Assembly (NCBI GenBank): GCA_011773575.1
Contig: WVXJ01000172.1
Coordinates: forward strand, 1-9,495
Origin: Armatimonadota bacterium
Lineage (GTDB): Bacteria; Armatimonadota; Hebobacteria; Hebobacterales; WVXJ01
Length of the DNA: 9,495 nt
Direction of reading: 5' to 3'
Position 1 is the first letter of the stretch; every line of letters starts with the position of its first letter. The position numbers were made by a program, and so were the translations under genes. The notes under the pieces are model-generated. The model saw only the letters and a program-made list of their open reading frames with translations. It was not told the DNA's origin and ran no database searches. This document shows positions 1-5,390 of the stretch, in pieces.

Positions 1-2
1 TG

Positions 3-1145
3 CTGGCGGTGTTTCTCGCCGCTTATTTCTTGCCGGTGCGCAGCATTCGCGTACAAGGCGCGCTCGTGGAAGCCTTCGCCATGCTCCACGAGTATGCCCG
101 CGAACATGTGCTACTGTGTCTGGTGCCCGCGCTTTTCATCGCCGGAGCCATCGCCGTCTTCGTCAGCCAGGCCTCGGTGATGAGATATTTCGGCCCCGCC
201 GCCAATAAGGCATTGTCATATTCCGTCGCCTCTGTTTCAGGCACCATCCTGGCGGTATGTTCCTGCACCGTGCTGCCATTGTTTGCCGGTATCTACACAC
301 GGGGCGCGGGCATCGGCCCGGCGACTGCTTTTCTTTATTCAGGGCCGGCCATCAATGTTTTAGCCATTATCCTTACCGCCCGCGTCCTGGGCGCGGAAAT
401 GGGAATCGCCCGCGCGGTGGGAGCGATAGCCTTCGCGATTGTCATAGGTATCAGCATGCACTTGATATTCCTGCGTGAAGAGCGCGCCAAAGCCGAGGAA
501 GCGGAGGGCTTCGATTTGCCGCCATCGGCCCGAGACCGCCCCCTCTGGCAGACCGGCGCCTATTTTGCGGTCATTGTCGGCATACTCGTTTTCGCCAACT
601 GGGGCAAGCCGGTCAACAATCCCAGCCTGTGGGCGACCGTCTATGGTGCGAAATGGTTCATCACCGCAACATTACTGGTCGTGCTTGCCATAATGCTGAT
701 ACGCTGGTTCCGACGTTCGGAGTTGAAGGAGTGGACCAACTCCACCTGGACTTTTGCCTGGCAGATTCTGCCCCTGTTGTTTGGCGGTGTTCTGGTGGCC
801 GGTTTTCTATTGGGCCGTCCCGGACACGCAGCCCTGATACCGGAACAGTGGGTGGCGCGGCTGGTGGGTGGAAATTCGCTGTGGGCGAATCTCTTTGCCG
901 CGGTTTCCGGCGCGCTGATGTATTTTGCCACTTTGACCGAAGTGCCCATTTTACAGGGGCTTCTCGGCGCGGGTATGGGCAAAGGCCCCGCGCTGGCGCT
1001 TCTGCTGGCGGGCCCTTCGCTGAGTTTGCCCAATTTGCTGGTCATCGGCGGCATCATGGGCGCGCGCAAAACCATCGTCTATGCAAGTCTTGTAGTAGTC
1101 CTGGCGACTGCGACCGGCGTGACATATGGAGCAATCATTACATAA
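3..1145 (+). CDS. UPF0718/DUF318-type permease (ArsP/YraQ-related), 5' partial
   Basis: Polytopic inner-membrane permease; the frame is open to the left edge, so the true start lies upstream. The GTG at position 9 is internal to a hydrophobic segment and is probably just a valine. The protein is almost entirely hydrophobic helices with a short charged cytoplasmic-type loop in the middle (around codons 155-180). Its hallmark is a Cys-Ser-Cys motif (codons 84-86 counted from position 9) followed by a Gly/Pro-rich stretch reading FLYSGPAINVLAI, typical of this permease family. Characterised relatives include ArsP, which exports trivalent organoarsenicals; others are linked to metal stress. The next three genes are thiol-redox proteins, which supports a thiol-reactive substrate, but the substrate itself is inference. 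The stop at 1143-1145 overlaps the Shine-Dalgarno of the next gene, indicating one transcript. Roughly 15-20 N-terminal residues appear to be missing, judged from the family's usual length. Confidence 0.88.
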   Translation: MAVFLAAYFLPVRSIRVQGALVEAFAMLHEYAREHVLLCLVPALFIAGAIAVFVSQASVMRYFGPAANKALSYSVASVSGTILAVCSCTVLPLFAGIYTRGAGIGPATAFLYSGPAINVLAIILTARVLGAEMGIARAVGAIAFAIVIGISMHLIFLREERAKAEEAEGFDLPPSARDRPLWQTGAYFAVIVGILVFANWGKPVNNPSLWATVYGAKWFITATLLVVLAIMLIRWFRRSELKEWTNSTWTFAWQILPLLFGGVLVAGFLLGRPGHAALIPEQWVARLVGGNSLWANLFAAVSGALMYFATLTEVPILQGLLGAGMGKGPALALLLAGPSLSLPNLLVIGGIMGARKTIVYASLVVVLATATGVTYGAIIT

Positions 1146-1155
1146 GGAGAGTATA

Positions 1156-1398
1156 ATGAAGAAAGTGCAAGTACTGGGCAGCGGATGTCCCAAGTGTGAG
1201 GAGACCGCGGCCAATGCCAAAGCCGCTGCTGCGGCGGTTGGTGTTGAGATAAAGATTGAGAAAGTGAAGAAGCCGGCCGAAATTGCCAAACTCGGGGTCT
1301 TGTTTACTCCCGGGCTGGCAATCGAGGGTGAAGTCAAAGTCTCCGGCCGCGTTCCCACAGTTGATGAAATAAAGCCTTGGCTTACAAAAGCCAGTTGA
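1156..1398 (+). CDS. Small thioredoxin/glutaredoxin-like protein (MTH895/TM0996 type)
   Basis: An 80-residue cytoplasmic thioredoxin-fold protein of the 'small redox-active disulfide protein 2' type. It begins with a beta strand (KKVQVLGSG), then the active-site motif CPKC at residues 11-14, an Ala-rich helix (17-29), and a conserved TPGLAIEG segment whose Pro52 is the expected cis-proline facing the active site. It has no signal peptide or membrane segment. I chose the ATG at 1156 over an upstream in-frame ATG at 1126 because a strong site (AAGGAGA, 1144-1150) sits 5 nt before it and the family starts directly at the first strand. The 1126 start would lie inside the permease. It probably exchanges electrons with the permease or its substrate, or feeds CcdA; proteins of this family often sit beside UPF0718 permeases and ArsR regulators. 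Confidence 0.88.
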   Translation: MKKVQVLGSGCPKCEETAANAKAAAAAVGVEIKIEKVKKPAEIAKLGVLFTPGLAIEGEVKVSGRVPTVDEIKPWLTKAS

Positions 1399-1444
1399 CG
1401 CTGACTGAAAGAGCACAGGGCGATATCGAACATGAGGTGAAACG

Positions 1445-1954
1445 ATGAAAGCAAAGGGCTGGATCGTGCTGTTGGTTATCCTCGCGCTTGTGAGTGTATT
1501 AGCTGTGAAAGAGAACTTCAAGAGCGCGCCGCGGATGGATTCGGGAGCGAATGAGCCGGCATTGGCAATCTCCGGAGGCGACGATGGAGAGGCCGCCAGA
1601 ACCGCTGCCTCCTTATTCGCCGAGCAGCGCGAAGGGCCGCTCCCGGGCTCAGCGCTGGCTGAATGCCTGCAGAACGGTTTCCCTACAATGGCTGACTTCG
1701 GGCTCGGAACCTGCGAGACTTGCAAGCAGATGGCCCCTGTTTTGCATCAGGCGGCGATAGACTATGTGGGCAAGGCGAACGTCCTCTTCATTGAACTGGA
1801 CAAGTATCCGAACCTCGCCCACCAGTATGGGATTGCAATGATGCCGACGGAAATCTTCTTCGATGGCTCCGGCAAAGAAGTCTACCGCCGCATGGGATAT
1901 ATGGGCCGCGAGGAGATAGACAGCCGAATGGCCGAAGCAGGGGTAAAGCCTTGA
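1445..1954 (+). CDS. Membrane-anchored thioredoxin-domain protein (CETC)
   Basis: A 169-residue protein with an N-terminal hydrophobic segment (residues 6-21) that acts as a signal anchor or uncleaved signal peptide. A low-complexity acidic/Ala linker follows to about residue 65, then a thioredoxin domain. The active site is CETC (90-93), preceded by a Phe-Gly-Leu-Gly-Thr turn; the cis-proline is Pro134 in a Met-Met-Pro-Thr motif, followed by the usual strand and Gly turn (FFDGSGKEV). A clear ribosome site (GAGGTGA) lies just before the ATG. The gene starts 46 nt after the previous one and overlaps the CcdA start by 4 nt. Established CcdA/DsbD biology suggests it receives electrons from CcdA and reduces disulfides or metal-thiolate targets outside the membrane. 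Its location outside the cytoplasm is inferred from the anchor. Confidence 0.88.
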   Translation: MKAKGWIVLLVILALVSVLAVKENFKSAPRMDSGANEPALAISGGDDGEAARTAASLFAEQREGPLPGSALAECLQNGFPTMADFGLGTCETCKQMAPVLHQAAIDYVGKANVLFIELDKYPNLAHQYGIAMMPTEIFFDGSGKEVYRRMGYMGREEIDSRMAEAGVKP

Positions 1955-2640
1955 CCGAGTTGCTGACCGAGACGGTTCCGCAAATCGTCTCACAACTCTC
2001 CGCCCTCGCCTATCTTCTCGTCTTTCTGGGGGGAGTGCTCACCAGTCTAGGGCCCTGCAACCTTTCCATGGTGCCGGTCATCATCGGCTATGTGGGCGGA
2101 CAGCACGACCTTACTCGCGACAAAGGCTTTCGGCTTTCTCTCTTCTTCACTCTCGGCAGTTCCCTGACATTTATGTTGCTGGGGCTGATCGCAGCCACCA
2201 TCGGCGGCATCTTCGGCACCGAGAGCAAAATCCTCCACTGGTTCGTGGCCTTGGTGTGTTTCATTATCGGTCTGAGTCTCCTCGGTGTTTTCAAAATCAA
2301 CTTCGATTTCCTCACCCGCCTTCAGCCCAAACGTGTCGCCATCACAGGCCTCATCGGCGCTTTTGCGTTGGGGATGGTGATTGGGCTGGCGGGTTCACAG
2401 TGCGGCACCCCCGTGCTGGTGGCTATCCTGAGCATCGTAATGGCGAAGGGCAAGACCGCCTATGGCGCGACCTTGCTTTTCACTTACGGATTGGGGCGGG
2501 GTGTGCCGATAGTCCTCGCCGGCACATTCACCGGTGTGGTGAAAGCGCTTCCCGCCATGGAGCGCTGGACCCGCGGGATGGAATATGCTGCGGGGATAGT
2601 GCTGATCGCCGTCGGCCTCTACTTCGTCTGGATGGCTTGA
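1951..2640 (+). CDS. ccdA: Cytochrome c biogenesis/thiol-disulfide transporter CcdA
   Basis: A 229-residue integral membrane protein with about six hydrophobic helices, matching short CcdA proteins that lack the periplasmic domains of DsbD. The two redox cysteines are visible: Cys36 in GPCNLSMVP at the end of the first helix and Cys151 in SQCGTPV at the start of the fourth. Family knowledge says this pair relays electrons from cytoplasmic thioredoxin to an extracytoplasmic thioredoxin. The start is a TTG whose last two bases belong to the upstream TGA stop (a TTGA overlap at 1951-1954), a classic translationally coupled junction. A purine-rich AGGGG lies a few bases upstream. The likely partner is the anchored CETC thioredoxin encoded just before it. 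It is probably dedicated to the permease system rather than to general cytochrome c maturation, since no other ccm genes are present. Confidence 0.93.
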   Translation: MTELLTETVPQIVSQLSALAYLLVFLGGVLTSLGPCNLSMVPVIIGYVGGQHDLTRDKGFRLSLFFTLGSSLTFMLLGLIAATIGGIFGTESKILHWFVALVCFIIGLSLLGVFKINFDFLTRLQPKRVAITGLIGAFALGMVIGLAGSQCGTPVLVAILSIVMAKGKTAYGATLLFTYGLGRGVPIVLAGTFTGVVKALPAMERWTRGMEYAAGIVLIAVGLYFVWMA

Positions 2641-2700
2641 ACGACGGGAAGGCGACAGCCCAGCCCAGACACAGAAGACTTCGAATTCCTTATAAACAGC

Positions 2701-2745
2701 TCAGTGTTGGTGATCGTGGTTGTCGTGGTCGTGCAAGTGAGCTGG
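2701..2745 (-). pseudogene. Remnant of a His-rich C-terminal tail, related to the gene ending at 5058
   Basis: Read on the minus strand, this stretch encodes PPAHLHDHDNHDHQH followed by a TGA stop at 2703-2701. The intact gene ending at 5058 finishes with PAHDHDDHDHQH and a TGA stop: nine of the last ten residues match, and about 27 of 33 bases match over the last 11 codons including the stop. No plausible start or homologous body precedes the fragment: the frame upstream has no ATG, and the sequence soon runs through the hairpin at 2785-2810. It is therefore a 3'-end fragment, not a gene. A 7-bp inverted repeat (CAGCTCA/TGAGCTG, 2697-2703 and 2738-2744) brackets it. The rest of 2641-2879 holds only the hairpin listed next. 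Chance similarity of low-complexity His/Asp codons is possible, but the shared stop position argues for descent. Confidence 0.5.
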
Positions 2746-2784
2746 TGGCCTGACTCCGGAACTGGTATCGCCTGTGCTAAATAA

Positions 2785-2810
2785 GGGGCCGGCGGAGAAC
2801 CGCCGGCCCC
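2785..2810 (-). terminator. Strong GC-rich hairpin, probable terminator between convergent genes
   Basis: A perfect 11-bp stem (GGGGCCGGCGG paired with CCGCCGGCCCC) closes a 4-nt AGAA loop. On the minus strand the hairpin is followed by TTATTTAG, a short T-rich tail, and it lies about 70 nt beyond the stop of the gene ending at 2880. It therefore best fits that gene's terminator. On the plus strand it lies about 145 nt after ccdA and lacks a T tract, so termination of the ccdA operon here would be weaker. Confidence 0.65.
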
Positions 2811-2879
2811 GTGCGGTAATTCCTGATGTAGTGCTGTAGATGAGGGAGCGTATATGAGTATCCCCCCATGGCAGGATCT

Positions 2880-3536
2880 CTATTGCGGGTACACTCTGCT
2901 CTTCAGGTTCACTTCGTCACACACCATCATCCGCGCCCCGAGGTAGGCCTCCGTAACCTCCGGGGCGACCTCCTCATGGCTTGGAGTCACAACGATCTGG
3001 CACTGAATCTCGATCAGGTGCTCGCCAGACCCAAGGTTGCCCAGGCAGAAACTGAAGGCATGGGCGGCCCTTGTGCGCTCATAGATGGAGATCCACTGAT
3101 CACCCGCGCTCAGTAGCTCACCGGTTCCCGGGTCTGTGTAGATCGCCTCTCCCAGGAACGCGCTCAGCTTCATGAGCCGGCTGTCAAAGGTTATGGGCCC
3201 GGGATAGGCCTCCACTCCATCGACAAGGCACCGAACCAGCAAAGCGGCCTCTGAGCTGTCGGTGTCAACCGCCAGTGCGCCGGATACCTTCTTGGCGTGG
3301 ACCTTCACATAGGTCGCCACCAGAGACTCAGCAGTGAACAGAACGGCGACGTCCTTGGGAGCACCGGTCTTCAGCGATGCGGACAGCACTGTCGCCCAAC
3401 TATCGGCGGTGGCCGGGACTACCTGAGTTCCACTCCAGGCGGCAGCGCATTTCGTGGACTCAGTCGCCATTGCGAGAGAACTCAGGGCAACCACTGCGAC
3501 ACATGCCAACACTACCAGAAATGTCATTCGTTTCAT
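2880..3536 (-). CDS. Exported protein of unknown function
   Basis: I do not recognise this family. The 218-residue product starts with a textbook signal peptide: MKRM, a hydrophobic core (residues 5-20), and a likely cleavage after Ala-Met-Ala at residue 24. The mature part alternates short hydrophobic and polar stretches with many Val, Thr and Ser, suggesting a beta-rich secreted domain. It holds five cysteines in the mature region. There is no lipobox, no C-terminal anchor and no catalytic motif that I can name. I chose the ATG at 3536 because a strong GGGGGAGGA lies 8 nt upstream and the signal peptide begins there; the frame extends 20 codons further to 3596, but those residues are hydrophilic and would bury the signal peptide. 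It is divergent from the beta-propeller gene, with which it shares a 358-bp control region. Confidence 0.75.
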   Translation of the reverse strand: MKRMTFLVVLACVAVVALSSLAMATESTKCAAAWSGTQVVPATADSWATVLSASLKTGAPKDVAVLFTAESLVATYVKVHAKKVSGALAVDTDSSEAALLVRCLVDGVEAYPGPITFDSRLMKLSAFLGEAIYTDPGTGELLSAGDQWISIYERTRAAHAFSFCLGNLGSGEHLIEIQCQIVVTPSHEEVAPEVTEAYLGARMMVCDEVNLKSRVYPQ

Positions 3537-3580
3537 CTCGGCATCCTCCCCCTGTCTAGGTTTAACCTGCTTTTCCTGCA

Positions 3581-3632
3581 GTCGCGTACGCGACAATTCG
3601 ACCTGCCGTTGTCGGAAGTAACCGCCAACGGC
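3581..3632. promoter_or_regulatory. Cluster of overlapping inverted repeats upstream of the exported-protein gene
   Basis: Three dyads lie 45-96 nt upstream of the minus-strand start at 3536. The first is a perfect 14-bp palindrome, GTCGCGTACGCGAC (3581-3594). The second is CGACAA (3591-3596) with TTGTCG (3609-3614). The third is GCCGTTG (3605-3611) with CAACGGC (3626-3632). The second and third share bases and could not form together in RNA. They could be operator sites or a leader structure; the sequence does not decide. A TATAAG on the minus strand (3664-3659) is a possible -10 box but has no good -35. Confidence 0.35.
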
Positions 3633-3752
3633 TGCTACTTCAGAGCACCTCCCGCGAGCTTATAGCACGTTTCTTGGGTTTCTCATGTCCCGATACAGCT
3701 ACATTGACCAGAAACCATCCTGTGGCAAGCCGTCCACGCAGGCGCTGTATCT

Positions 3753-3779
3753 GCTTTTGTTTGATTTAGGGACAAAAGC
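3753..3779. promoter_or_regulatory. Inverted repeat just upstream of the propeller-gene promoter
   Basis: A perfect 8-bp inverted repeat, GCTTTTGT (3753-3760) and ACAAAAGC (3772-3779), is separated by 11 nt. It ends 3 nt before the position expected for the -35 box of the TATAAT promoter at 3805-3810. This is a typical place for an activator or repressor site. It is not followed by a T tract, so a terminator is unlikely. Confidence 0.35.
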
Positions 3780-3781
3780 TC

Positions 3782-3810
3782 TGGTGAAGCGGCGGCGGAA
3801 ACGCTATAAT
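3782..3810 (+). promoter_or_regulatory. Candidate sigma-70 promoter for the beta-propeller gene
   Basis: A consensus -10 box TATAAT lies at 3805-3810. The hexamer 17 nt upstream (TGGTGA, 3782-3787) matches the -35 consensus at only three of six positions. Transcription would start near 3817, giving a leader of about 78 nt before the GTG start at 3895. The -10 is convincing; the weak -35 suggests that activation may be needed. Confidence 0.45.
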
Positions 3811-3894
3811 CCGGCCTGGCTGGCTTGGTGGCCTGGTGACCTATATGAAGAGACGCGTGGGTAGACTCCAGGGCTGGGGCGAGAGGAGAGCCAA

Positions 3895-4998
3895 GTGAGC
3901 AGAAGGGTGAGCGTTGCAGCTGCAACAGCAGCTGCGATGTTGCTACTGCTATCACGCGGCATGTGCGAAGACCCATCAGGATGGCCGATGTTTCGGTCTG
4001 ATCCGCAGCATACGGGGGTTGGCTACTCCACCACCAACCCACGCGGCGAGCTGGCCTGGAAGTTCAAGACAGGAGGTTGGGTGCAGTCTTCGCCCGCGGT
4101 GACCGGTGGATCAGTCTATGTCGGAAGCATTGATGGGTGCTTGTATGCACTTGAGGTAAGCACCGGCCGGGAGAGGTGGCGGTTCCAGACAGCGGCGCCG
4201 GTGAGATCATCTCCTTCCGTTGCAGACGGTGTCGTCTACTTCGGGAGTAATGACGGGAACCTCTACGCGGTAGATGCAGAGACAGGGCGGGAGAAGTGGA
4301 GGTTCAAGACCCGAGGCTGGGTGGTGTCCTCCCCTCTCGCGGTGAATGGGGCGGTTTACTTCGGCAGCCTGGATAAGAATTTCCGAGCCGCGGACATCAA
4401 ATCAGGCCTGGAGTGGTGGAGGTTCAGAACGGAAGGTTCCATAATCTCTTCGCCGGCCATTGGAAATGGCACAGTTTACTTCGGCAGTCTTGACAGAATC
4501 CTTTACGCGGTGGAGGCTGAGACAGGGAAACAGAAGTGGAGATTCCGAGCAGATGGTGACATCTCTTCTTCACCAACCGTGACTAATGGAACGGTCTGCT
4601 TTGGAGGTTACGATGGGTCTGTCCATGCCCTGGATGCGAAGACAGGGCGAGAGAAGTGGAAGTTCCAGACGGAGGGACAGATAACATCCTCCCCTGCGGC
4701 TGCGGCAGGAGCGATATTCATCGGGAGCGATGACGGGTGCCTCTACGCGCTGGACAGCAAGAGCGGCCGGGAGAAATGGAAATTCGAGGCGAAGGTTCAG
4801 ATATCGTCTTCGCCAGCTGTATGCGCGACGATAGTCTATGTCGCCTGCTTGGAGGGGAATCTATACGCTCTTGATGCCGGGAGCGGACAAACGAAATGGA
4901 AGTACAAGACCGGGGGAGCAGTGAGATCATCCCCCGCGGCGGCCGAAGGGATGGTGTTCTTCGGGAGCGACGACGGGTACCTCTACGCGCTAAGGTGA
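3895..4998 (+). CDS. PQQ-like eight-repeat beta-propeller protein, exported
   Basis: A 367-residue protein with an Ala/Leu-rich signal peptide (residues 1 to about 24), then WPMFRSDPQHTG, the usual entry motif of PQQ/BamB-type propellers. Eight tandem repeats follow, beginning at residue 53. Seven are exactly 40 residues long and the last is cut at 35. Each has the pattern W-[RK]-F near the start, SSP in the middle, [VI]-[YF]-[FV]-G-S-x-D-G, then LYALDAxTG. That is one propeller blade per repeat, giving an eight-bladed disk. The family includes PQQ-dependent dehydrogenases and the outer-membrane assembly factor BamB. No dehydrogenase catalytic Asp/Cys-Cys region is evident, so a binding or scaffold role is more likely than an enzyme. 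The cysteine at residue 24 lacks a proper lipobox (RGMC), so lipidation is doubtful. The GTG start is supported by AGGAG at 3884-3888, 6 nt upstream. Confidence 0.88.
   Translation: MSRRVSVAAATAAAMLLLLSRGMCEDPSGWPMFRSDPQHTGVGYSTTNPRGELAWKFKTGGWVQSSPAVTGGSVYVGSIDGCLYALEVSTGRERWRFQTAAPVRSSPSVADGVVYFGSNDGNLYAVDAETGREKWRFKTRGWVVSSPLAVNGAVYFGSLDKNFRAADIKSGLEWWRFRTEGSIISSPAIGNGTVYFGSLDRILYAVEAETGKQKWRFRADGDISSSPTVTNGTVCFGGYDGSVHALDAKTGREKWKFQTEGQITSSPAAAAGAIFIGSDDGCLYALDSKSGREKWKFEAKVQISSSPAVCATIVYVACLEGNLYALDAGSGQTKWKYKTGGAVRSSPAAAEGMVFFGSDDGYLYALR
4051..4995 (+). repeat. Eight in-gene tandem repeats with a 120-bp period
   Basis: The repeat unit of the beta-propeller gene is 40 codons, with no insertion or deletion through seven full copies and a final 35-codon copy. 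Units start at about 4051, 4171, 4291, 4411, 4531, 4651, 4771 and 4891. Bases are conserved around the GAGAAGTGG-like segment and the TCxTCxCC segment, but copies have diverged at most third positions. Confidence 0.85.
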
Positions 4999-5007
4999 GA
5001 GGCCTTC

Positions 5008-5045
5008 ATCCCGCCGGCATTCTCTGGCAGCGAAGTGGGATTTTT
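5008..5045 (+). terminator. Probable rho-independent terminator of the propeller gene
   Basis: ATCCCGC (5008-5014) pairs with GTGGGAT (5035-5041), allowing one G-U pair, and is followed at once by TTTT (5042-5045). It starts 10 nt after the TGA stop of the propeller gene. The stem is short and the loop of 20 nt is long, so strength is uncertain, but position and T tract fit. Confidence 0.45.
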
Positions 5046-5057
5046 GCGGCACCCCCC

Positions 5058-5372
5058 TCAGTGTTGATGGTCATGATCGTCGTGGTCATGGGCGGGTGTG
5101 ACGGTTTGCTCTTCTTCGCCGGCCGCCGACATCTCGTGTTCAGGCTCCTCTGATTTGGAAGGCTCACCTGCATGATGGTCGGGAGCCATTGGCTCTTGCA
5201 TTGAAGTTTCACCCTGAGGGGTGCCATGCTCATGTTCCGCCATACCGTGAGCATGCTCGTGTCCCTCGACTTCCACCACCGCGCTCCGATAACTCGCCAG
5301 CGCTAGGGCTCCGGCCAAGATCACCACTATCATGAGACCGGCAATAAAGATGAGACTCTGCATTCTGCGCAT
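5058..5372 (-). CDS. Small membrane-anchored His-rich metal-binding protein
   Basis: A 104-residue protein with an N-terminal membrane helix (about residues 6-27) after a short basic start (MRRM). A hydrophilic tail holds 13 histidines, four methionines and many Asp/Glu. Histidines are clustered as HEHAH, HEH and DHH, plus the C-terminal HDHDDHDHQH. Such tails bind Cu, Zn, Ni or Co; which one is not shown. By the positive-inside rule the tail lies outside the cytoplasm. The start has GGAGG a few bases upstream and lies 18 nt after the stop of the flavocytochrome gene, so the two are one operon. It may present metal to the reductase or to a transporter. The family is not one I can name. A second copy of its last codons occurs at 2701-2745. 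Confidence 0.8.
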   Translation of the reverse strand: MRRMQSLIFIAGLMIVVILAGALALASYRSAVVEVEGHEHAHGMAEHEHGTPQGETSMQEPMAPDHHAGEPSKSEEPEHEMSAAGEEEQTVTPAHDHDDHDHQH

Positions 5373-5390
5373 GAGATTTGCCTCCAGGTT

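Noticed and set aside
641..1454. Long minus-strand ORFs opposite the permease and small thioredoxin
   Set aside because: They are shadows of GC-rich coding DNA on the plus strand, where family motifs are clear.
2868..3116. An 82-codon plus-strand ORF inside the exported-protein gene
   Set aside because: The minus strand has a signal peptide and a strong Shine-Dalgarno; this ORF has neither and overlaps it completely.
3895..4998. Lipoprotein (BamB) assignment for the propeller
   Set aside because: The cysteine at residue 24 is preceded by R-G-M, not a lipobox, and no bam or der/engA-type neighbours are present.
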